Made by a program: the position numbers and the translations under genes. The notes beneath the pieces are model-generated. The model searched no databases. It saw only the letters and a program-made list of their open reading frames with translations, and had not been told where the DNA came from. Positions 27,920-34,693 of a DNA stretch of 34,693 nt are shown here, piece by piece (within the stretch, counting starts at the first letter, position 1; every line of letters begins with the position of its first letter). Location: the NCBI GenBank assembly GCA_964628835.1, contig CAZVME010000035.1:1-34693 (forward strand), written 5' to 3'. The DNA comes from JAAGZL01 sp964628835. GTDB lineage: Bacteria > Pseudomonadota > Gammaproteobacteria > Chromatiales > Chromatiaceae.

Positions 27920-30900
27920 ATGAGCAGCCAAGCAAGTAGTCGCATTCGCGAGATACCCTACAACTACACCTCGTTCTCGGATCGGGAGATCGTCATTCGT
28001 TTTCTGGGTGAGGAGATGTGGGATCTGATTGAGGAGTTGCGCGGCAGTCGTCGCACCGGGCGCTCTGCGCGCATGCTGTTTGAGGTGTTGGGAGATATGT
28101 GGGTGGTGGTGCGTAACCCCTATCTGCAGGACGATATTCAGACCAATCAGGAGCGGCGTGATGCCCTGGTGGGCGCCCTGCGCCATCGCCTGGATCAGTT
28201 CGAGTCCCGTGCCAGCGACAACCCGCAGGCCCTGCAACTGTTGCAGGCATCGCGGCAGGCGGTGGATCGTTTTGCCAACTGTTTTGATAAGAATGATCGT
28301 CTGCGCCAAAGCGTAACCAAGGTGCTGTCCCGGGTCACCCGCCGAGACAATATAGACTTTGGTGGTTTGGCCAGGGTCTCCCACTCTACCGATGCCACCG
28401 ACTGGCGGGTGGAGATCCCGTTTGTGGTGCTCACCCCGGACCGGGAGGATGAGGTGGCCGCCATTGTGCGCTCCTGCATCGACTGTGGGCTTACCATCAT
28501 CCCGCGTGGTGGTGGTACCGGTTATACCGGTAGTGCCGTGCCGTTGGATCCCAACTGTGCTGTGATCAATACCGAGAAGTTGGAGCAGCTGAGTGGTGTG
28601 GAGCAGATTGAATTGCCGGGAGTGGAGGGCAAGGTTGCCACCGTAAGGGCCGGTTGCGGTGTGGTGACCAAACGCATCTCGGATCTGGCAGGGGAGAACG
28701 GCCTAGCCTTCGCGGTGGATCCTACCTCACAAAACGCCTCCACTATCGGTGGCAATATCGCCATGAATGCCGGTGGCAAGAAGGCGGTGCTCTGGGGCAC
28801 TACTCTGGATAATCTCGCCTCCTGGCGCATGGTGATGCCGGACGGCAACTGGCTGGAGGTGGAGCGGCTCAATCACAACCTGGGCAAGATCCATGACCAG
28901 GGACAGGTGAGTTTTCGCGTCACCCATTTTGCTGCCGACGGCAAGCAGGCCGTGGGTGAGCCGGAGATCCTGGAGATGTCGGGCAGCGCCTTTCGCCAGG
29001 CGGGTCTGGGCAAGGATGTAACGGACAAGTTTCTCTCTGGACTGCCGGGGGTGCAGAAGGAGGGGTGTGATGGTCTCATCACCTCAGCCCGCTTTATCCT
29101 GCACCGTATGCCGGAGCATGTGCGCACCGTGTGCATGGAGTTCTTTGGCTCTGATCTCAGCAGTGCGGTTACCGCCATCCTGGATATCCGGGATCTGATC
29201 GACAGCAGTGACGGGGTGCAGATGACCGGCCTGGAACATCTGGACGAGCGTTACATCCGGGCGGTGAAGTACTCCACCAAGGCGTCGCGCCACGTGCATC
29301 CAAAGATGGTGTTGATTGCCGATCTGGTCTCAGATGATCAGGATCAGGCAGCCGCTGCTGCTTCTGCAATCGTACGTCTGGTAAACGCCCGTGATGGCGA
29401 GGGTTTTATCGCCGTCAGCCCCGAGGCGCGGCGCAGGTTCTGGCTGGACCGCACCCGCACTGCAGCCATATCGGCTCACACTAACGCCTTCAAGATCAAT
29501 GAAGATGTAGTGATCCCGCTGGAGCGTTTGGCCGAGTACAACTTGGGTATTGAGCGCATCAATATCGAGCAGTCGATCAAAAACAAGCTCGCCATCATGG
29601 ACGCAGTTCTGGAGTACCTGCGGGGGGAGATGCCGGAGGCGCGCCAGGGTGAGGAGTATGAGGCCTCGGAGGAGAATGACACCATCCTGCAGGCCAAGCA
29701 GGAGACGGCGGTGCAGGCGGTGCAGGATACGCGGGGGCGTTGGCAACAGATCCTGATAAACCTGGATGCCCCGGCAGCGGAGCATGTTCCTCTGCTGGAA
29801 GATGATGTGGAGGTCTATGTCCCTACAGATAGCCTGCTGCAACTGATGCTGCGACGAGAACTGGTGCAGTCCTATCGTAAGGAGGTGGCGGAGAGACTGA
29901 ACGAGATTTTTAATGGTCAGGAGATGGCCCCGGTGCGGGAGCGTCTGGAACAGATTCACGCCGGCATTCGGGATGCCCGTCTATTTGTGGCCCTGCATAT
30001 GCACGCCGGTGACGGTAACGTACACACCAATATTCCGGTGCACTCCCACAACTATGAGATGTTGCATGAGGCCGAGCGCATGGTTGACCGTATCATGCAG
30101 CTCGCTGGCTCTCTGAATGGGGTGATCTCCGGTGAGCACGGTATCGGTCTCACCAAGATCCAGTATCTGGGAAAAGAGAAGCTACAGGATTTTGTGGAGT
30201 ACAAAAACCGGGTGGACCCGAAGCAGGTGTTTAACCGTGGCAAGCTGATGCCCGGTTCCGGTCTGGGCTCCGCCTATACCCCATCCCTGCGTCTGGTGCA
30301 GCAGGAGGCGATCATCCTGGAGGCCAGTGAACTGGGTGCTCTCAATGACGAGATCCGCCACTGCCTGCGCTGCGGCAAATGCAAGCCGGTATGCCAGACC
30401 CATGTGCCTAGGGCCAACCTGCTCTATTCGCCGCGTAACAAGATCCTGGGAACCGGTCTTATCGTGGAGGCGTTCCTGTATGAGGAACAGACCAGGCGTG
30501 GTCTATCTCGCAGGCATTTTGATGAGATGAACGATGTGGCTGACCACTGCACCGTGTGTCATAAGTGCGAATCTCCCTGTCCGGTAAATATAGATTTTGG
30601 TGATGTTACCATCCGCATGCGCAAGATCCTGACCCAACGCGGACAGAAGCGCAAGAGTCCGGGCGCCTGGGCCGCCATGTCCTTTCTCAGTGCTACAGAT
30701 CCGCGTGTGATACGGGTTATGCGCAAGGGTATGTTGCAGTGGGGGTTCAAGGCCATCACCCTGGGGCACGATCTATTCCGACGTTTTGGCCTGCTGGGAC
30801 GGCGCGGGGATATCCCGGCGGCCACCACCGGCAAGCTGGATCTTAAAGGGCAGGTGGTGGGGCTGGTGCGCAAGCCGTTGCGAGTGGAACTACCCCGGCA

Positions 30901-31774
30901 GACCATGCGCTCCATGCTGGGCCTGGAGGATGCGTCCACCGTGCCTATTCTGCGCAATCACTCCCGGGTAACAGATGATTCTGATGCGGTGTTCTATTTC
31001 CCCGGATGTGGCTCGGAACGGCTGTTCAGCAATGTAGGTCTGGCCACGCTGGCCATGCTGTACGACCTAGGGACCAAGGTGGTGCTGCCACCAGGTTATT
31101 TATGCTGTGGCTATCCTCAGACCGCCGCTGGACAGCATGCGGAGGGTAAGCGCATCACCACCGAGAATCGGGTGCTGTTTCACCGCGTGGCCAATACCCT
31201 CAACTACATGGATATTCGCACGGTGATCGTCTCCTGTGGCACCTGCATGGACCAGTTGCTGGAGTATGAGTTTGACAAGATCTTCCCGGGCTGCCGTCTG
31301 CTGGATATCCATGAATATCTGATGGAGAAGGGGATTGCGCTGGAGGCTGGTGGGGATACCGGTTATCTCTATCATGAGCCCTGCCATAGCCCCATGAAGC
31401 AACATAACCCCATCGAGGTTGCCTCTTCTCTGCTCGCAACTGAGGTGCTGTTGTCGGACCGTTGTTGTGGGGAGGCTGGAACCCTGGGCACCTCCAGACC
31501 GGATATAGCAACTCAGCTGCGTTACAGAAAGCTGGAAGAGCTGGTTGATGGTATCAGGCAGTTGTCTGGCCGGGAGCGGGTCATCGATGACAGCGTGAAG
31601 ATGCTTACCTCATGTCCGGCCTGTCAGCAGGGTCTGAACCGCTATGTGGACGATACTGGTCTGCAGGTGAGTTACATCGTGGAGGAGCTGGTCAGGGGGC
31701 GCCTGGGTGACTCCTGGGATCGGGAGTTTCTGGACAGCCTATCCAGGGGTGGTGTGGAGCAGGTGCTGCTCTGA
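27920..31774 (+). CDS. DUF3683 FAD-linked oxidase / 4Fe-4S / CCG-domain oxidoreductase
   Basis: 1284 residues combining several redox modules. Residues 1 to about 150 are DUF3683 (IREIPYNYTSFSDREIVIRF). A PCMH-type FAD-binding domain follows, with IIPRGGGTGYTGSAVPLD and DPTSQNASTIGGNIAMNAGG. The FAD-oxidase C-terminal domain runs to about 775 (HAGDGNVHTNIPVH, GVISGEHGIGLTK). Next is a two-cluster ferredoxin segment (C815-C818-C821-C825 and C877-C880-C883-C887). Two CCG domains follow (FPGCGSER with C1030 and LCCGYP at 1062-1063; HEPCHSP and CCGEAGTLG at 1182-1183), as in heterodisulfide reductase D and glycolate oxidase GlcF. Architecture resembles D-lactate or D-2-hydroxyglutarate dehydrogenases (YdiJ-like). 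The substrate is unknown; a D-2-hydroxyacid is likely. Confidence 0.9.
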   Translation: MSSQASSRIREIPYNYTSFSDREIVIRFLGEEMWDLIEELRGSRRTGRSARMLFEVLGDMWVVVRNPYLQDDIQTNQERRDALVGALRHRLDQFESRASDNPQALQLLQASRQAVDRFANCFDKNDRLRQSVTKVLSRVTRRDNIDFGGLARVSHSTDATDWRVEIPFVVLTPDREDEVAAIVRSCIDCGLTIIPRGGGTGYTGSAVPLDPNCAVINTEKLEQLSGVEQIELPGVEGKVATVRAGCGVVTKRISDLAGENGLAFAVDPTSQNASTIGGNIAMNAGGKKAVLWGTTLDNLASWRMVMPDGNWLEVERLNHNLGKIHDQGQVSFRVTHFAADGKQAVGEPEILEMSGSAFRQAGLGKDVTDKFLSGLPGVQKEGCDGLITSARFILHRMPEHVRTVCMEFFGSDLSSAVTAILDIRDLIDSSDGVQMTGLEHLDERYIRAVKYSTKASRHVHPKMVLIADLVSDDQDQAAAAASAIVRLVNARDGEGFIAVSPEARRRFWLDRTRTAAISAHTNAFKINEDVVIPLERLAEYNLGIERINIEQSIKNKLAIMDAVLEYLRGEMPEARQGEEYEASEENDTILQAKQETAVQAVQDTRGRWQQILINLDAPAAEHVPLLEDDVEVYVPTDSLLQLMLRRELVQSYRKEVAERLNEIFNGQEMAPVRERLEQIHAGIRDARLFVALHMHAGDGNVHTNIPVHSHNYEMLHEAERMVDRIMQLAGSLNGVISGEHGIGLTKIQYLGKEKLQDFVEYKNRVDPKQVFNRGKLMPGSGLGSAYTPSLRLVQQEAIILEASELGALNDEIRHCLRCGKCKPVCQTHVPRANLLYSPRNKILGTGLIVEAFLYEEQTRRGLSRRHFDEMNDVADHCTVCHKCESPCPVNIDFGDVTIRMRKILTQRGQKRKSPGAWAAMSFLSATDPRVIRVMRKGMLQWGFKAITLGHDLFRRFGLLGRRGDIPAATTGKLDLKGQVVGLVRKPLRVELPRQTMRSMLGLEDASTVPILRNHSRVTDDSDAVFYFPGCGSERLFSNVGLATLAMLYDLGTKVVLPPGYLCCGYPQTAAGQHAEGKRITTENRVLFHRVANTLNYMDIRTVIVSCGTCMDQLLEYEFDKIFPGCRLLDIHEYLMEKGIALEAGGDTGYLYHEPCHSPMKQHNPIEVASSLLATEVLLSDRCCGEAGTLGTSRPDIATQLRYRKLEELVDGIRQLSGRERVIDDSVKMLTSCPACQQGLNRYVDDTGLQVSYIVEELVRGRLGDSWDREFLDSLSRGGVEQVLL

Positions 31775-31779
31775 TCCGC

Positions 31780-31962
31780 TTAGTGCTGGCGGGCGGTTGC
31801 GCGCGCGCGATACTCCGTCCGTAGGGCCCCTTCGGAGAGAATGCCTGAATTGTCCCCGTTACCCCGGTGGGTGGAGAGGGCGAACAGTGCCTCTTCCATG
31901 GTCAGCTCAGTCACCTCATATATCGGTAAGGGCTTTTCTGTATAAATTACTTTGCTTTTCAT
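31780..31962 (-). CDS. small hypothetical protein (60 residues)
   Basis: MKSKVIYTEKPLPIYEVTEL followed by TMEEALFALSTHRGN and a basic end. No ribosome site is clear ahead of the ATG at 31962, and nothing is recognised in it. The composition is protein-like in the first two thirds. It ends six bases after the convergent DUF3683 gene, and the 122 bp upstream are strongly AT-rich (31963-32040), as for a promoter. It could be a real small gene or chance. Confidence 0.35.
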   Translation of the reverse strand: MKSKVIYTEKPLPIYEVTELTMEEALFALSTHRGNGDNSGILSEGALRTEYRARATARQH

Positions 31963-32084
31963 AATGATATAGCCATTAACTATAATATGTATTAAGTAAT
32001 GTTAATACATTATTGAAATAATGCAACATTATTTTACTGCATCTGGTTAGGTAGGCTGGAATTTATGGGTGGGTTGTGGAGATG

Positions 32085-32480
32085 TCAGCGGAAGATGCCG
32101 GTCATGTCATGGAGCTCGGCTACGCTGTTTGCGAGCAGTACCAGGCATATCAATATCGTGGTGATTATCACGGCAATCTGTATCCCCATACGGACAGCGG
32201 TATTGCTGAAGGGTTTGGGTTCTATCCCGTATAAGGCTGGATCCAGATCTCCATCCTGGTATTGCTGCATTACTTTACGGGTGAAGTGGTTTACCCAGCT
32301 TGGCACTACCATTCTGAACATGTAGTCACAGAATAATGGCTCAATCAGATCGTCATCTGCGGTGGTGCCAAACCAGCGTGCATAGGAGAGCTTGAAAACC
32401 TCAAACTCGGTGATCTCCAGGATTGCAGAGGTGTCTAGGACCCTCTGTACCTCCGGTTCCATATTTTCGTCAAACGCCAT
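32085..32480 (-). CDS. hypothetical tail-anchored membrane protein
   Basis: 131 residues. The soluble N-terminal part contains EPEVQRVLDTSAILEITEFE, then FKLSYARWFG and VVPSWVNHFTRKVMQQY. A single hydrophobic helix (about 97-122, MGIQIAVIITTILICLVLLA) lies near the C-terminus, leaving a short tail. It has no export signal, so it is probably anchored in the inner membrane by its C-terminal helix. No known domain is recognised. The start ATG at 32480 has GAG about eight bases upstream. It is on the same strand as, but 135 bp from, the GAF gene. Confidence 0.65.
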   Translation of the reverse strand: MAFDENMEPEVQRVLDTSAILEITEFEVFKLSYARWFGTTADDDLIEPLFCDYMFRMVVPSWVNHFTRKVMQQYQDGDLDPALYGIEPKPFSNTAVRMGIQIAVIITTILICLVLLANSVAELHDMTGIFR

Positions 32481-32615
32481 GGGTATGCTCGTGATGTAAC
32501 TGACTATGCATGTAACAGCGTGAATGAGCGGATGTTGGTTGAATGAAGTGACTGTTTTTATCTGGCAGGGTGGTCTGACAGATAACCGGGAAATTGATTG
32601 CGCTTGTGTTACGAC

Positions 32616-33293
32616 TTAATGCAGACGTCCTGAGTGATCGTCCAGGGTCTGGCTGGATATTGCTGCAATCATCTCTTCGTTTAGGCGCTTTTGTACCCCC
32701 TCCTTAGCCAGGGTGTTTTCCAGTCCTTTGATTTTATTTCTTATTTTGACCAGGATCTCTACAACCTCCTGGTGTTTGAAGATACTCTCCACATACTTGC
32801 TGATCTCGCCGGACAGGCGTTGCATCAGGGCGATGTCCTCATGGGTGAAGCGGCCTGCGCCCCTTTTGTTTAGGATTTGCAGTACCCCTATGACCTGATC
32901 CTGCGCCCGGTTAAAAATGGGGATTGAGAGGGTGTTGCAGGTGGTAAATCCAGTGCTGTCGTCCACGGTCTCATGGATCCCCGCTTTCTCCTCCAGGTCA
33001 GTGATCACTTTGTGGTGGCCGGATGATAGCGCCAGGCCTGCCATGGAGTGCTTTCTTGGCACCTGAATCTCTCCCTCCTGCACATCGGTCCCGCAGTAGA
33101 GCCAGATCATGTCGGTGGCTGGATTGAATATGAAGATTGAACAGCGTTCAGCATTGACCAGGTTGGGGATGATATCGATGAAAAAATGTAGCAGGCTACG
33201 GTTGCCGGTCTTACTCCAGCTGTTCTCGAGGGCCTTCTGTTTGGTCCTTAAGCGGGAAATCTTTTCCGTAACTGCACTGCTTCCATTTTCCAT
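32616..33293 (-). CDS. GAF domain protein
   Basis: 225 residues. A GAF domain (about 30-170) is seen in HFFIDIIPNLVNAERCSIFI, GLALSSGHHKVITDL, TLSIPIFN and VIGVLQILNKRGAGRFTHED. A coiled-coil-like C-terminus follows (170-210, VEILVKIRNKIKGLENTLAK). GAF domains bind cyclic nucleotides, haem or other small ligands. There is no output domain, so it is probably a stand-alone sensor or partner protein. ATG 33293 has AAGGAG seven bases upstream; the frame runs further upstream without a plausible start. The 193-bp spacer to the transglutaminase gene is non-coding. Confidence 0.8.
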   Translation of the reverse strand: MENGSSAVTEKISRLRTKQKALENSWSKTGNRSLLHFFIDIIPNLVNAERCSIFIFNPATDMIWLYCGTDVQEGEIQVPRKHSMAGLALSSGHHKVITDLEEKAGIHETVDDSTGFTTCNTLSIPIFNRAQDQVIGVLQILNKRGAGRFTHEDIALMQRLSGEISKYVESIFKHQEVVEILVKIRNKIKGLENTLAKEGVQKRLNEEMIAAISSQTLDDHSGRLH

Positions 33294-33486
33294 TGAAATG
33301 CTCCTTGCACTTGTATCGAAAGGTATTAGCAATACTGGGTGCATATCCGCCCTGGGATGACTATGCGGTAGCGGGCGCACTGATAGCGCAGTTGAAGTTC
33401 GGTACTGCCTTAGTAGAATTCTAGGTCCCCGAGTCGGATCATTCAACCATGAGTTTCCAGGTGAAAGGTTTGGGATATGGCCTGAT

Positions 33487-34693
33487 TCATGGGCGGAAAT
33501 GCCGCACCATGTGGTGAAATGCCCTGCGTTCATCTTTGCCGCCGGCCTGGCCGTATCTGAGGTGGATGTAGCTCTGGGTAATCTGGGCCGCCTTGGGTTG
33601 TATCTCTGGACGCCAGATGCCGATGCGCTTTAGGTAGTCCTGCGGCCCTTCGATATCCTGGCGGGCCAGGCCGTTGCGTTTGAGTTTGCGGCAGAAGCGC
33701 AGATAGTCTGCATATATAGGATCCAGCCGCTTTTTGCCTCTATGCCAGAGTGTGACCCCCAGCAGTAGGACCGCTATGGCGGCAAAACCGATCATGGCGA
33801 AGGCCAGGCGGCGGCCCTTGAGAAAATCCAACCCCAGTAAGTTCATCAGGGTGGACTGTCGCTCCTCGGTGTAGCCCAGCACCCAGCGGTGCCAGGAGGC
33901 GTTCATGGCGTCCAGCCCCCAGCGCAGCTGCTTGAGCGCATTTGCCACTGTGCCGAGCTGGATGTTGCCAAAGCGTATCGGGGCACCCAGTAGGTTGCTG
34001 CCAAAATCGGAGTCAAACTCAAAACTGCGTTCGATACGCTCGGGCGCCACGGCGGCGGTGGGGTCCACTCTGACCCAGCCCGACCCTTGCAGCCACACCT
34101 CGGACCAGGCGTGGGCGTCGGACTGCCGCACCATCAGATGCTCGCCCATGGGGTTGTACTCCCCTCCCTGATAGCCGGTCACCAAACGCGCTGGAATTCC
34201 GGCCACACGCATTAACAGGGTAAAACTGGAGGCGAAATGCTCGCAAAATCCACGTCTGCTCTCGAATAGGAACTGGTCCACCGGGTTGGCATTCCCGAGG
34301 GGGGGGCGCAGGGTGTAGTAGAACTCCCGGTTGCGAAAGTGTCTGAGGGCCAGATTGACCACACCCCGGTTGTTGGTTGCTGTGGACCGCCAACCCCGGA
34401 CCAGGTCCCGGATCCTGGGAGTTATGTTGTTGGGTAGTTGCAGGCCGCGACTGTGTTCTTCGGAACTGATCTGCCCAGTGCTGTAGCTAAGTCTGGAGCT
34501 GGCATAGTAACGGATGCGATCGTGGATCGGCTCTCTCCTCAGGACCTGGAAGTCGCCCAGCAGTTCGCTCTGTTGCGGGATGGTGTCTGGGAGATCAAGC
34601 ACCATGAGCCAACGCCGCCCCGTAGGCTCCAGGGTTACGCTGTATTCGGTTGCCTGGCCTTCACTTTGCAACCGTGGTGGGGTGGATATAAGT
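33487..34693 (-). CDS. TgpA-like transglutaminase/protease, C-terminal part (cut by window edge)
   Basis: About 400 residues of the C-terminal region; the N-terminal membrane part lies beyond the right end, and the frame is open to 34693. The transglutaminase core has the triad Cys in RRGFCEHFASSF, His in SDAHAWSEVW and Asp in VRVDPTAAV. One membrane helix follows (LAFAMIGFAAIAVLLLGVTLW) and then a cytoplasmic DUF4129-like tail (DPIYADYLRFCRKLKRNGL, RHFRP end). In relatives, TgpA is an inner-membrane protein with a periplasmic transglutaminase domain, often next to a MoxR ATPase and DUF58 protein. Those would lie outside the window. Confidence 0.9.
   Translation of the reverse strand, partial: LISTPPRLQSEGQATEYSVTLEPTGRRWLMVLDLPDTIPQQSELLGDFQVLRREPIHDRIRYYASSRLSYSTGQISSEEHSRGLQLPNNITPRIRDLVRGWRSTATNNRGVVNLALRHFRNREFYYTLRPPLGNANPVDQFLFESRRGFCEHFASSFTLLMRVAGIPARLVTGYQGGEYNPMGEHLMVRQSDAHAWSEVWLQGSGWVRVDPTAAVAPERIERSFEFDSDFGSNLLGAPIRFGNIQLGTVANALKQLRWGLDAMNASWHRWVLGYTEERQSTLMNLLGLDFLKGRRLAFAMIGFAAIAVLLLGVTLWHRGKKRLDPIYADYLRFCRKLKRNGLARQDIEGPQDYLKRIGIWRPEIQPKAAQITQSYIHLRYGQAGGKDERRAFHHMVRHFRP

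Overview
The window looks like a chromosomal segment of a gammaproteobacterium, probably a marine or sediment-type relative of the Chromatiales and sulfur-oxidising groups. This is inferred from gene content: trpE-trpG-trpD with rpe, PriA, ArgS followed by an FtsN-like SPOR protein, DUF2835, a very long DUF3683 FAD/Fe-S oxidoreductase, feoABC, PPK2, PilZ, and two PEP-CTERM-type exported proteins plus a TIGR03790 protein. No rRNA, tRNA, CRISPR array, prophage or integrase gene was seen.

The layout has two parts. Positions 1-3200 are a visibly AT-rich accessory island made mostly of broken genes: an immunity-like small protein with an internal stop, the start of an IS30-family transposase, a frameshifted VapB-type antitoxin, an intact KamA-like radical SAM aminomutase, a broken CopZ-like 2Fe-2S metallochaperone, a broken GDCCVxC-type small cysteine protein, and an intact MerF. 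Between the KamA gene and the CopZ remnant, 2089-2170 folds as an integron attC recombination site: R and L boxes, with three extra bases all on the 5' side. The island is therefore best read as a decaying gene-cassette or metal-resistance region lying directly downstream of trpD, where trpC would be expected.

From 3300 onward the sequence is GC-richer and ordinary. On the minus strand: trpD, a REP/MITE-like hairpin, trpG, trpE and rpe. Then come a DUF3530 alpha/beta hydrolase (+), fructosamine kinase and HNH endonuclease (overlapping, minus), priA (+), a PilJ-type sensor-domain protein (-), and the run argS, SPOR protein, DUF2835 and DUF6174-like protein (+). A surface or exported-protein block follows (17127-20478, minus): a leishmanolysin-like protease and a second protein, both with C-terminal sorting tails, the second preceded by a c-di-GMP-I (GEMM) riboswitch-like RNA, and a TIGR03790 protein that directly follows feoA-feoB-feoC. 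feoB contains a 10-N assembly gap. The right third holds a methyltransferase, ppk2 overlapping an MddA/ICMT-like membrane methyltransferase, a PilZ protein, a D-2-hydroxyacid dehydrogenase, the 1284-residue DUF3683 oxidoreductase, two hypothetical proteins, a GAF protein and the C-terminal part of a TgpA-like transglutaminase running off the right end.

The items most worth a second look are the attC site with its decayed cassettes, the GEMM-like RNA whose scaffold is conserved but whose ligand-core positions differ, the KamA-like enzyme lacking both substrate aspartates of lysine 2,3-aminomutase, and the gp63-like sorted protease.
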